Source: Serendipita indica DSM 11827 (taxonomy: Eukaryota > Basidiomycota > Agaricomycetes > Sebacinales > Serendipitaceae). Taken from it: 64,000 nt of DNA. How positions within the stretch are numbered: the first letter of the stretch is position 1; every line of letters starts with the position of its first letter. The stretch covers positions 1,178,001 through 1,242,000 of the forward strand of contig CAJVGD010000012.1 of assembly GCA_910890315.1 (NCBI GenBank), read 5' to 3'. Made by a program: the position numbers and the translations under genes. The notes beneath the pieces were generated by a model. It was not told the DNA's origin and made no database searches. It was given only the letters and a program-made list of their open reading frames with translations. Shown one piece after another: positions 10,905 through 22,925 of this stretch.

Positions 10905-12858
10905 CTATTCCCAATCTAATCCCTCGCGTCGTTTGAACAAGACTTTGGCACTCAAGTTGGGCAGACTCGACCCCATTACGTGCAAGTTGGCCGGTCGCTT
11001 CCCTTTGGCAGAGTCGGGCAGTTTAATGTCGTACTGGAGAAGAATATACACCACCAGGTGCTTCACCACCATCGCCGCATACCATCTCCCGGGGCTAATA
11101 CACGCCATCAGCTTCCCATAACAAAAAGAGTCGTCAAAGGGACATACCACGCATGTTTGCCCAAACCCCACGCCAAAAAGTCCTCTGCAGGCGTGACCAG
11201 GGCATACTTTTTCGAATCCTTGCCCAACCCCTCGGCACCCGTCCGCTCAAGGAACCTCCACGGTTTAAACTCTTTTGCATCTTCGTAGATGTCAGGGTCC
11301 ATGTGAATCGGATTCGCCACCGCGGCCACCAGCTTGCCCTTTGGAATTTTGACGCCATTCGAGAATGTGTACTCTTGGACCGCAAACCGGTTCATCGTAG
11401 CTACATTCATTCCTCGTCAAGAGAAGGGGAATCACGGCAAGGAGACGCACCACTAGAGAAACCAGAGCATCGTATTGCTTCGCGGAGGTAACTATCCAAC
11501 TTGCGCAACTCGCCCAAGGACGCAAACGAGATCGGACCGTCCCCGTGTACTTGTCGAATTTCTTCACGCAAGACTTCTGTGTACTCTGGATATGCGACCA
11601 AGAAGTACAGCACGTGAACGAATGTCTATCGCGAGGAAAATTATGCAGGCCTGATAATGCGGCGGATACGTACCATGTGCGTTGTTCCCTGTGCCACTCG
11701 CTCTAGAAATAGATATGTCCCGACAATCGTTCGTGGATCTGGCTCTTCCTCTGTCACTTGTGACATGATGAGAGTCAGAACATCGTTCTAGATCCTTAAG
11801 TGACCGAACAAGAACAAGTGAGGCAAGACGTACAGGCCTCTCGTCTTCCCTCATTGCACGTCGCTGTTCAAGAACAGGATTGAGGAGCGCAATACAGTCC
11901 TCGAGGACATGACTGTAGCGCTTCATATACTCGTTGGCATCTCTTCCCATCATATTTCAGTCGTTATGAAGACAAGGGCTTCGAAGTTACTCACGAGCGT
12001 CGGTGTTCGGGAAACATGCGCAACAGAACTGCCCGCCAGGACATGTCGGCGCCGCCCTTTTGGATGGACGTCATCCATTTCTGGTCTCTACACAATGGGA
12101 GACCGATAAAAGCGCGTGCATTGAGCTGGGTGGTAATCTCTGAAAACGCCTTGAAGGCCTTGACGCTTATCCATCCTGTTTCATTTATGAGTACGTTTCC
12201 ACATGAAGAGATGTTTTTATGTAATGGATCTACCATCTTTCTCTTTTTTTCCATGTTTCTCAAACTGCGTGGCGAGAGCGGCCCGAGTCTCGTCCGCGAT
12301 TTCAGGGTGAAAGGCCGATAATCGCCGAGTGAGAGCACGAATGACGGAGAGGTAAATCGCGTCGTGGGAGATACCAGTGCCAACGAGGAGCTCGAGTTGC
12401 ATAAACTACCGAGTATCAGTAGGTTGAGAACGAGAAGAGACAAGGCGCACTTCGTTGAGCATTGCTTGAAAACTGAGGTGACTTTCTGGAGCATGTGCGA
12501 GCTCTTTAATGTATTCCCCAGAGACGATAGTGGGCCACTGTCCGAAAAAAGGTATCTTGAACATTCCGTTCTTGTGCTGTGGTTTCGTTGGTTATCAGAT
12601 GACTATCCACAAGAGAACGTGCTGATGTGCAAAGAGACGTACCTGTTCATATCCTTTCTGTATGATTGAGTGGGCCCAGATGGCTCCGCGGATTTGGCTG
12701 AGGATCGACATTCCAAATGCGTCAGAGACGATGGGTTCCACGTCGACTCTGTGCGTTTGTTCATCATGATTCCCTCCGGTTGCTTGCCGTGAGGCCGAGG
12801 TGTACCATTTGTAAAGCAGAACCGGCGGGGTGAGGACGGCAAGCGCCTCGAAGAGCAT
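10905..12858 (-). CDS. Cytochrome P450, copy 2
   Basis: Nine exons (12858-12643, 12576-12451, 12405-12234, 12175-11995, 11942-11834, 11787-11674, 11625-11451, 11400-11148, 11094-10905) give 511 residues. Every exon has exactly the same length as in copy 1, so there has been no coding indel since the duplication. The I-helix reads AQGTTH, ExxR is EAIR, and the heme loop FLAWGLGKHACPGR is intact with its cysteine codon split by the last intron. It should be an ER-anchored monooxygenase like copy 1, substrate unknown. Its upstream region faces the F-box gene at 13244 across 385 bp, and a GATA-type motif lies about 100 bp before the ATG. Confidence 0.96.
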
Positions 12859-12957
12859 ACTTGGTTATACGGATTCTCCTACGGGTAATGCTCTTGTACT
12901 TGGGGGATGGAAGAGAATGTTGGCGTTGTGGTGGCGGGCAAGTTGCTGCGACTAGTA

Positions 12958-12968
12958 CTTATCTAAGC
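12958..12968 (-). promoter_or_regulatory. GATA-type motif upstream of P450 copy 2
   Basis: The same 11-base coding-strand sequence GCTTAGATAAG as before copies 1 and 3, here 100-110 bp before the ATG, in the divergent region shared with the F-box gene. Confidence 0.5.
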
Positions 12969-13243
12969 CATCAGAGTGCGAGACGTACGACCCCGACCGG
13001 ATGGCAAAGCGTCGGAGAGTGAGACTGAATATGTCCACTTGGCACGTGTAATCACAGCTCAGATGATTATAATATAAAAAAGGGGCAAACAAATATAGAG
13101 GAAATGATTCATTAGGACTTAAATCCGAACAATAGACCTCCAAACCGAGGTGCTCATTGGACTCTGCCTTGTCCTCGTAGCGCTGAGCTTCTACCGCTGT
13201 TCGATATCTCGACTCTATACCTTGGCCCCTCATCTTTGGAAAG

Positions 13244-15324
13244 ATGGGCGAATTAAGTGGATCCGATCCAGTACAGCGCTTCCCGCTCGAAATCGCCACC
13301 AAGATTGTAATGTATGCCGCTGCGAAAGACATTCGTTCTCTCGAGATTTCTTCAGTATCAACTGAGTGCCTGCTCGAGTTAATGGGCGTCTCTTCATTGT
13401 GGAAGCAGTTGATCATGTTCACTCCAGCGCTATGGGCAGATATCGTCCTGGATCCCTATAAGGAGGACGTATTGGCCAAGTTGTCCGTTAATATTGTCCT
13501 CTCAAGATCCCATCCTCTTTCCATCATCGTTCATTTGCAGCCCACGAAGGATCGAGGGCTCTTACAGCAGGTAATTGAGCAATTGAAGCACCATGTCGAT
13601 CGCATACAAGCACTACACATGAATCAAGAGACTCTTTTACCTGTTATCGACAAATATTTAGGACCTTTTCACAATCTTGCGGTTCTACAATTCCGCTCGA
13701 CATTTGCCGTCCAGTCGCCTGACAATGCAACCATCGACTTTATTAACCGACACCAAAGTCTCAGAGTCATTCGAGGAATGACAATCACTCCAACTGTCTT
13801 ACAATCAAATTGGTTGCAATATCTTCCCTCGGTTGTCTCCGAGGTGCGATTTCGTGACCTGTTGCCGCTTATTCGCGAGTTTAATTTGCTTCAACATATC
13901 CGTTTTCGTCAGTGGCCACTTGAGAAGCGTGCACCCTATAAGCAAAAGTTGCTTCCTCGATTGACCTGGACCCATATCGAGACATGGAACCTGAACTCTG
14001 TAGAAGACAGTTTGGAACCGCGGCAAGATTTCGATTTGCTCATCACAGCAGTTTCCGATAATCTCACAACACTGGCAAGTCGTATAGAAATCCGGCTCAT
14101 GCCATTCTTCCTTCAGCACCTGGCTCGATGTCGCCGTCTGTACCGCGTCACATTGGAGATTTTCCCTATAATTGCAAAGATGGACGGCATGGCATTCATC
14201 CTTCCTTCGTCAACCAAGGAGCTTGCAATTACTATGTCCATTGGAACCAGATGGACCCACCAATGGGGCCCAGAGGTGACAAACATGCTCAAACTCGCAT
14301 TTCCCTACGTTGAGTGGCTTGGGCTGAGTGGTCGCACTACTGGCAAGTTGCTCGGTCTGCTTGCCAATGGCGCTCTCCCGCGCCTCAGGAGTGTGTCCTT
14401 GAATGGTCCAACGCGCGTAGATGACCCTTCATTTACCCTATCTCCCACAATAAAGGCCATAGAAATAACTTCAGAACAGGAATTTGTCTATCAGTACAAA
14501 TCTGCCAATGTCTCCCGCCTGGAATTTAACTTTGACTACGCCTCAAGCACTCCATCCTCAGCACCTCTAGAGCTTGTCCATTGGCCAAACATTGCAATTT
14601 TACGCATCAACGGACTCGAAGGTGCCGTTCAGTGGCAAGGGCTCCAGTTCGAGCATCTTGAGAAGATCGCGATCGACCATTCGCCGATGGGCCTTACGCA
14701 TTACGAAGGAGCAAAACTGATATACTACCTTGCGGTATATCCGGATATGTTTCCTGTCCTCCAGGAGCTGACGCTTCGACCATATATAGAGTGGGATATG
14801 TTCTTCATTATGCTGGAATTGCGAAACTCGTACAGGAAGACTGCCTCTTTCTCTTGCTTAGAGTCGATAACATTCACATCCCCAATCCCAGCTGGATTTG
14901 CGCAGCTGACTTCGAAGCTACTACGCGGAGAAGAGGTGCATTACCCGTCCAAATTCGAGCTCTCATGGATAGGGAGCATGGATATCATTCAGAATCTTGA
15001 TACGTGAGGAGAAATTAACCATGAGCGCGCATACTGACGCATATATTTAGCCCAGGGTGTATGCAATGTCACAAGTCGCTTCAGCATTGCAATTCGGACC
15101 TTGATTCGAATCCGGAAGCAGAAGGATCAACATGCCCGCCGATCTCTCCATATCCGATGGGCAATAGCACTATAATTTCGACATGGCCAAGTCGTGATTT
15201 GGAGTGGAGGAGATATGTCGCATGGCAAATAACTATGCCATTGAGCAGGTCGCAATATTGTGACGATGATAAAGCCCATCAAATTGTTCGGATTGGTCCA
15301 CTTGGCTATTATGTGGATACATAG
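13244..15324 (+). CDS. F-box protein, paralog A
   Basis: Two exons (13244-15003 and 15051-15324) give 677 residues. The N-terminus (about residues 8-60) is F-box-like, with FPLEIATKIVMYAA, a leucine-rich middle and PALWADIVL. The rest is a long leucine-rich region typical of the F-box families expanded in Agaricomycetes, where the F-box binds Skp1 in SCF ubiquitin ligases and the rest recognises a target. The GTGAGG..TTTAG intron joins to a short final exon with CMQCHKSLQHC, also present in paralog B. Without that intron the protein would stop at 587 residues. It faces P450 copy 2 across 385 bp. Target unknown. Confidence 0.88.
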
Positions 15325-17010
15325 TGAAATGTAGTTATATTACGTTCTTGACACCCCTAGATTGTCGGTTATAGGCTACCAGTCATGGTACAGCAACTAT
15401 CCCCTGACCGTAACGAAGTGGAGGGAAGGGTCTTACAGGCCCTCACCAGGCACAGTAATTGAAATGTATGCATGATTTTCGACTAGTATTTGGCTTCTTG
15501 TTATACTGCGGCGGCCACCTCAAAGCCCCGCTCGAGCCTTTGTCCTAAAGCCTTTGTTCTTCTGGCTCGAGCTCACTTGCCTTCCCTCCGACCTTGCGTT
15601 CCAATGTATATTAGTGAACTTTGTCAGCTAATTGTACAGGCTGACCGCAGCTTCTTGGCCTATCCTCCCCGGTTTCTTGACTTCAGCACCGATGCCGAAA
15701 GCCGAGTCAAGCTTGCCCACCCTTCGCTCAACAATTCGGGGTTCTATCGGCATCGCTCAATCCTTCTACATACTAAGGAAGCAGCAATGCTGCCATTAGC
15801 TTCTCTGGCATCCGACACTCTGGCTCGCCACATTCATCTGACTGGAAATATCGACAAACGTCTGGGCCACCTTACCCAATTCATTGAGTTTTGTTACACG
15901 CGACAGACTCTCACAGTACGTTCTCCCTATCACTATGGATTGTACTGACACTCCCGAGACAACACCCTCCCGCCTGAACACGTTCAGTTTGGCTTCGAAG
16001 TCTACTCACTGCTGACCTTTTTTCCTGTAGAGCTATCTAATTTGCCACCTCAAGGTGCGTCGGACCTCTTGATACCCCTGGATTTACTCTGAATGCCTGT
16101 AGGTGTTGCCGGCGCTGCCTGGATACCACGTGAGGATTCCAATGTCGTTTCACACGAGCCTCTGCGCTCCGTTTCACCCGTCAGAGACGTTTATGTCACT
16201 TGTTATCCATTGAATTTGCATGCATCTGTTGTTCCCAGGAGAGACGTTGCTCCCTTGAGTATTGTGAGTGCATTACCAGCTGAAACTTTACGTTCTTTTG
16301 TCGAACAGCTTACTCCTATGCACCTGAGCGCGAGCCCCAGCAGATCAAGGGAAAGAGGAATGAAGGCTCAGGCGCATAGTCTCAGTGCCCCTCACAATCT
16401 CCGCCTGCGTGCTCTGTCTCCTCATGGATCCAGATGGCGTGATTGCTTTTGTTTGTCATTTAGGTCTCTGATGAAATCTCCTATTTCGTTCACACCCCTC
16501 CTCCCTGTTCATTGCGAGCGTCTAAGGGGTCCCATACGAGCTGTGTGTATAACGTATATTTCGCGATAAATCGTCGAGCCCAAAAGGAGATAAAGGTCAG
16601 GGGTCCGCCCGGAGGGCCCTTCAGTAGTGGACCGAGTAGTCCTCCTGCTAGTTTCAAGGATAACTGTCTCGAGCCATGAGCCTGTCGAATGGTGTCTCCA
16701 GGAACGCCTTTTACGGCAAGATTAAAACACACCTCTACTTGTGTTTAGAAGTGGAAACAGGTCACAAATTGATGATATGAGTATCGATAAATAAGTTCAT
16801 TTCATTCCCAATAACCGAACTATACGGCTTAAGGAAACAAAGAAAGATACACCTGGACGAATACTTGGGACTAATTTGCTGAACTGTATATAAACTGCAC
16901 GAATACAATTTGGACACTTCCTCTTCTCGGTCGGCGCCTCACGTCCCCTCCCTCCACGGCTGGATCTGGCTCCCCTGATCTCATTTACGTATTTTAAATA
17001 AAGCGAAATT
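15325..17010. other. Spacer between F-box paralogs with one weak gene candidate
   Basis: No recognised gene. One plus-strand exon chain at 15604-16213 is listed separately. The remainder holds short frames only. Confidence 0.5.
15604..16213 (+). CDS. Candidate three-exon gene of unknown function
   Basis: Exons 15604-15915, 16031-16054 and 16103-16213 join in phase 0 with GTACGT..TGTAG and GTGCGT..TGTAG to about 148 residues, starting MYISELCQLIVQ and ending SLVIH. Both introns have good ends and the frame stays open through a 24-bp exon, which is more than chance usually gives. The frame is also open upstream of this ATG to about 15490, so an earlier start is possible. No family recognised. 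Confidence 0.28.
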
Positions 17011-19101
17011 ATGGAAAGTGACCCGATGCGTCGTTTTCCGCCAGAAATTGGCACCAAAGTTCTAGCGTACGCAGCCTCAAACCTCTTGTTTTCTGACAAG
17101 AATTTTAAAGTCTCAAGTAAACATCTGCTTGAGCTCATGTGCATTTCCTCGCGCTGGATGAACCTGATCATCTCCACCCCAGTCTTATGGACGGACATCG
17201 TCTTGGATTTGCATTCCGCCGAGGACGCGTTGGCCACACTTAGGGTTCATATCACCCTCTCAAGGTTCTCTCCTATCTCTATTATCATTTTCAAGCACAC
17301 TACTGAGGATCAAGCGCTCCTACGGGTCGCGTTAGATCAGCTGAAGAGCCATGGTGATCGCATACAATCACTATATGTGAATTCCGAGTTTATATTGTCC
17401 ACCTTTTACGAAGTTCTCGGACCTCTCCGGAATCTTACAGTCTTACGGTGCCGTGCAGTGCACTCTTGGGAACCAATCCACGAACCCACAGTCAACTTTA
17501 TAAATTGTCACTCGGGACTCAAAGAGATTCAGAATGTCATGCTGACTCCAACTATCCTCAAATCAAGATGGTCTTGCCGTCTCGCTACAGTCACAACGAG
17601 TGCTGATGTTCGAGTCCATGACTTGATAGCTGTTCCTAGCAAGTTTCCCGCACTAAGGACGATCTTCTTCCATCCAAAATCTCAGAGAAGCTATCCCCTT
17701 GGTCGGGGAGAGTCATCATCATTATCGTCTTGTACCCGACTACAGACATGGAACTTGAAAATGGTAGAGGATAGCTTGCAACCACAGCAGGACATGGATA
17801 TGCTTCTATCGGCGGTTTCAGACAGCCTCGAAACGCTGAGGACCCGACTAGATATCGAAGTTTTACCCTTATTCTTGCCACTCTTAGCTCAGCTTTGTTG
17901 CCTACAGCGCGTCACATTAGACATTGTGCCCACTCAGGGAAGCTTTCACCCCCCGGTGCTTATGTCTCCTTCGTCAGCTCATGATCTTGTGGTACGGATA
18001 TCTACCGGGAGCCAACAATGGAACGGTGGATGGAGTGAAACCGTGGTGGATATGTTCAAGTCCTCGTTTCCTCACGTGAAGCAACTTACATTGGAAGGTT
18101 CGCGCACGGAATATCTCCTGGATCTGCTCATCGAAGGCACCCTGTCACAGTTGAAGACCGTTTTCCTCAGCCTCCCTACTCAAAATCCAGGCCCTACCTT
18201 CTGTCTGTCATCTTCGATACAGACATTGACAATAAATGTGGGAGGGGGTGATATCAATCAGTGTAGATCAACCAATGTTACCGGTCTGTATATCAACTAC
18301 GAGGACGGCTCAACTCGGAACTCTCCTCCAATCGAATTGTCGAACTGGCCAAATCTTATGGCACTAAGTATCAATCACCTGAGCCATCCAGTTCAATGGC
18401 ATACAATTCGATTCGAGTTTCTTAGGAAAATCGATCTTGGTCATGCCCCAGCCAAGTTCGCACGATACGAGGGGTCGCGCTTGATCTACCATCTTGCTGC
18501 ACATCCAGATGCATTTCCTCTTCTCAAGAAACTCAAACTCAAACCATATATAGAGTGGGACATCTTCTTTATCATGCTAGAGTCGAGAAACTCGCTCAGA
18601 AAGACTGCAACCAGCTCTCGTCTCAAGTCGGTGGTGTTTACTTCGAGAATACCAGCAGAATTTGCCGAGTTGACGTCAAGGCTACTGCGAGGGACCAAAG
18701 ACGAGGTTGATTCTCTTTCCAAGTATGAGTTTTCGTGGATGGGGAGCATGGAGATCATTCAAGATATGAGCCTGTGAGCACGCTACTGGATGACATGCCC
18801 AAGTTCTAACGTCTTTTCCCCGTACAGTCCTGGGTGCATACAATGCCACAAATCACTCTTGCATTGCAAAACGCCTTTGGTCCTCAGTTCAGAGGCCAAG
18901 GAATCAAAGGCCCCGCCAATGTCTGCTTATCCAACTGGAAACAACGATATAGTCTCTACGTGGTCAAGTCGCGAACTGGAATGGAGTTGGTATGTGGCGT
19001 GGCAGACCACTTTGCCCCGGAGCAGGTCGCGATACTGCAAAGACAAGAAACCGTCCCAGGTTATCCATATCCGACCATCTGGACACTATATAGATATCTA
19101 A
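17011..19101 (+). CDS. F-box protein, paralog B
   Basis: Two exons (17011-18773 and 18828-19101) give 678 residues, nearly the same length as paralog A. The N-terminus has FPPEIGTKVLAYAA and PVLWTDIVLDL, matching the F-box-like start of A, followed by a leucine-rich body. The two proteins align along their whole length with roughly half the residues shared by eye, and the intron lies at the same place. The last exon carries CIQCHKSLLHC as in A. The other frame of this exon is also open here (18834-19217) but is interrupted in A, so I keep the shared one. The gene converges on P450 copy 3, 152 bp away. Likely an SCF substrate adaptor, target unknown. Confidence 0.88.
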
Positions 19102-19253
19102 TATCCTCGCCGTTTTGGCTCACTCCTCAATATACGATGGGATCGATTCAAAATGCGGCACGGCAATGGCGCGAGACTTTTCTTAGAGTCAAGTTGAGGT
19201 TTTTTTTCGAGTGGTGATATGCTACACATGTACCGAAACGGGAGGTCCTTGAA

Positions 19254-21192
19254 TTAGTCCCAATCTATCCCCTGACGCCGCTTGAACAGCACCGAGGCAC
19301 GCGTGTTTGGTAATATGGTTCCCACCATTCTAAGGTCAGCCGGTCTCTTTCCTTTTGCCGAGTCTGGTAGCTTGATATCGTACTGGAGAAGAATGTACAC
19401 TACGAGATGCTTGACCAGCATCGATGCGTACCATCGTCCTGGGCTATAGACGCCATTAGGCAGAGTTTAGCAGTGGATTGGTAAGAGACTTACCACGCAT
19501 GTTTACCCAGTCCCCACGCGAGGAAGGTCTCCGATGGTGTGACCGCTGCATACTTCTTCGAGTCCTTTCCCAGACCCTCGGCATTTGTCTGGTCATAGGA
19601 CCGCCAAGGCTTGAATTCCTTCGCATCTTGGTACACTTCCGGGTCATGGTGGACGGAATTCCCAACCGCGGTGACGAATTCGCCTTTGTGGATAGTGACT
19701 CCGTTGGAAAAGGTAAAATCTTGAAGCGCGAGGCGGTTCATCGAAACTATAAGACCACGGTCAGTATTTGCGAGGGGGAGAGACAAAGACGTACAGTCGG
19801 AGAACCCAGACAACCGTTGTGTCTCGCGTAAGAAGCTATCGAGCTTTCGCAATTCTCCCAACGAAGTGAACGAGATTGTACTATCCCCATTCACTTCCTG
19901 AATCTCTTCCCGCAGGACATCTGCGTACTCTGGATACGCAACGAGGTAGTACAGCGCATGCACAAAGGTCTACTGTCCTCAATATCTGCTATTTTGGTCA
20001 ATGAGAGGGGACATACGATCGATGTCGTCGCCTGCGCAACTTGGTCGAGTACCAAGTACGTCCCCACAATCGTCCGTGGATCTGGCTCTTCATCTGTCAC
20101 TCGCGACATTATTAGCGTCAGTAGATCATTCTACGAATCAGTTAGTACGAGCCTTGCTATGAGTAAGAATGACGAACCGGTCTCTCCTCCTCTCTCATAG
20201 CACGTCGTTGTTCAAGGACGGATGTCAACAGCTCGATACAGTCTTCTAGAACGTGGCTGAACCGCTTGACATATTCGTTGACGCCTCTGTTGGTAGATCG
20301 ATGAGCCACAATATCTTACGCGGATCGGAATACTCACGCTCGTCGGTCTTCAGGAAACATTCGGAGAAAAAGAGCGCGCCACGTTAGGTTTGCACCACCC
20401 TTGTCAATCGCCTTTTCCCATTTCTCCTCTCTACATAGCGGTAGTCCGATGAACGTGCGCGCGTTGAGCTGTTTTATAATAGCCATAAATGTGTCAAATG
20501 CTTTGACGCTGGTCCATCCTACGGCATCATCAGTCGTACTCTGAAGAAACATTGCTGGGAAGCCAATCTACGCACCATCTTTTTGGAGTTTGCCGTGTTT
20601 CTCAAAGTATGTAGTAAATGCATATTGCGTTTCGTCTACGACCTCCGGATAAAAGGTTGGTAACTGGCGTGTAAGGGCGCGTATGACGGGTAGATGTATC
20701 ATGTCCTGGGATACGCTCTTGCCGACGAGGATTTCGAGTTGCATAAACTATTCGAATTGTTCAAAGATGTAGATGAGTATTTAGAATAAAGGACGGACGT
20801 CATTGAGTGTCGCCTGGAAGTTGAGATGGTCATCCGGAGCGCGTGCAAGCTCCCTGATATATTCTCCAGAGACGACGGTGGGCCACTGTCCAAGGAATGG
20901 CATCCTGAACATTCCATTCTTGTGCTGTGGTCATAGATATCAGAATGGACATGAACAAACGGAGCTGAGAGGGCGCTCGCACTTGATCGTATCCTTTTTG
21001 CATGATCGAGTCATTCCAAATAAGCCCGCGAATCTGGTTCAGGATAGATATTCCGAACGCATCAGAGACTACTGATTCCACTTTGACCTCGTGTTCTTCA
21101 GCCTCGCCTGATGAGGCATTAGTTGACGCTGAAGTGTACCAGCTGTATAGTAGTGCGGGTGGAATGACGAGAACGAGCGCTTCGAACAGCAT
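19254..21192 (-). CDS. Cytochrome P450, copy 3
   Basis: Nine exons (21192-20983, 20924-20799, 20747-20576, 20518-20338, 20286-20178, 20130-20017, 19969-19795, 19746-19494, 19443-19254) give 509 residues. Only the first exon differs in length from copies 1 and 2 (two codons shorter). Key motifs are present: AQATTS in the I-helix, ETQR as ExxR, FKPWRSYD, and FLAWGLGKHACPGR with the cysteine codon split by the last intron. An in-frame ATG four codons upstream (21204) is possible, but alignment with the paralogs favours 21192. It is clearly more diverged than copies 1 and 2 are from each other. ER-anchored monooxygenase, substrate unknown. Confidence 0.95.
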
Positions 21193-21286
21193 GGTCGATT
21201 GCATGGACGGTGATTACCTGCAGGAAACCGGACGTCGGGCGTAGTTTGTGAGTGGCCTGGCTCGAGTTGTAAACTCGACGGGCTTC

Positions 21287-21297
21287 CTTATCTAAGC
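21287..21297 (-). promoter_or_regulatory. GATA-type motif upstream of P450 copy 3
   Basis: The coding-strand sequence GCTTAGATAAG recurs 95-105 bp before the ATG, although the surrounding upstream sequence is otherwise little like copies 1 and 2. Conservation of motif and distance suggests a functional site. Confidence 0.55.
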
Positions 21298-22860
21298 CCT
21301 CCAAGTTCTCCGGCCACTATATTACGTGTTCATCGCCGACGACGCGTCGCGGCACACGATTTCGGTCGGAGCAAGAGTACAGCTGTCGAGTCGGCACGGC
21401 TTGAACCTTTCGGTGGCTGTGTGAAAGTTTCTAGAATGAATGTTTGCATGTGTTGTAACTCGAAATACCATACAAGGCCCTTCTGGTCATGCCGACGACG
21501 GCGCGGCGGTTCCCCGCAATTCAGCAGGGGGTTCTGTCTGCGAAGCAATACGTAAAATGAATTTCCAAGAGCGCTTCGTTTGCTTTGGAACAGGCGCTAT
21601 GGATGTTGTTCGTCAAGTGCAGATGCCAACAAGCAGATAAATATTTGGACGCGACTTTCTCTTGTCGTAAACTATAGAAGGCCAAAGAAACGTGTAAATT
21701 GCATTCAATTCTACACTTATATCTCATACTGATTGAGAATAGCATGCCAGCTCCTGGAAAAGTTGATGGTCATGGTAGGACGTCCTGTCGCGATGCATGC
21801 CCTCATCGTTTCCAGATAGCCGACTTCATAGGTCACTCTAGCCGTTGGAGGAGCTTGGGATACGGACGTACCTCGGCCAAGAGCCCGTTCTTCCAATCTG
21901 CTCCCAAGATGGTGGAAAAACCTGAAGCAGGGTCTAGGTGGGAACAAATCATTTTGACGTGGAGCCAGAGCTAGGGTGCTTGGTCGCATAATCAGAATCA
22001 AGCGTGCTGGCCCACCATTGAGAAGCAAGTTTACTGGTATAAGTTGCCCGTTGACATAGTTGAGTTGTATCTTGCGCAACTTGAAGTTTCTATGACCTTT
22101 ACCAAGATGGTTCACGCGGCCGGCTTGCTCTTGAGCCTATTTAGTACCTTGATACGCGCAGACTGGATGCCCACTCTCTGGTCAGCTTTCCTGTACACTA
22201 TCTATGGTAAATACATTATACGATTGCCTGGCGTAGACAAGGTATCTACCCTGGTAATAAATGTAGAACGTGACTTTTCTAAGAGTTACAGGCCATTCTC
22301 CGAAACTATACAAAGTTCGGTTCATTTGCTTTCCACGAGCTGTGGATGAGAAGTCGAGTGATCTATGAGGAGCATCAAGGTAGACTGTGAGTTCGAGGGG
22401 CTTAGAAGAGGCGAGCTCGTAAAGTCGGAAAAGACGGGAAACGTGCGTATGGATGTTCTCGCCAAGAGTTGAACAATCTGACCATTTCAAGCGGTATCCA
22501 TTTATCGAGGCACTCTGCCGGCCAAACTAGTCGACGATGGAGGTCTTCCGGTCTTCTTTCGACCCGGCATTCTGCGTGAGGCCCTCATTGGAGCAGGGCC
22601 TGCGTCATCCTGCCGACGGCTTGTGAATAGAGAAGTGGAGAAGGGACCCTCGGGTCAAAGCCCCTAGGCTGCTAAATGCATGTGTAGAATCGGTGAAGAT
22701 CGCATATTTCTCAGCCAATTTCCGACTTTACCCGTCAATGGGACCCCACCGGACAGCAGATTCATATGGCGCTCGTGTGGTAGAAGCACCACTGACCCCC
22801 CCAATTCGCCCCATGATGCCGTGTGGTCAGCTGGCTTTCTTCCGATTCGCTGCCCAAAAG
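21298..22860. other. Spacer without a supported gene
   Basis: Two minus-strand open stretches (21717-22115 and 22182-22490) could be remains of a decayed gene, but I could not connect them by splice signals and recognise no family. Confidence 0.4.
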
Positions 22861-22864
22861 TGGC

Positions 22865-22870
22865 TATAAA
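22865..22870 (+). promoter_or_regulatory. TATA box of the GH31 gene
   Basis: TATAAA lies 56 bp upstream of the ATG at 22926, with a pyrimidine-rich leader between. The spacing fits a core promoter. Confidence 0.6.
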
Positions 22871-22925
22871 GCTTTACGCTGACCCTCGTCCTTCGTTTTA
22901 CCTCGCTGTCCTTTCTGAGACTGCC

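Noticed and set aside
18834-19217. 127-codon alternative frame over the last exon of F-box paralog B
   Set aside because: The matching frame in paralog A has stops, while the other frame is conserved in both and ends at the same place.
6663-21192. P450 block as a secondary-metabolite cluster
   Set aside because: No terpene synthase, polyketide synthase, peptide synthetase or transporter lies nearby; only P450 and F-box paralogs.
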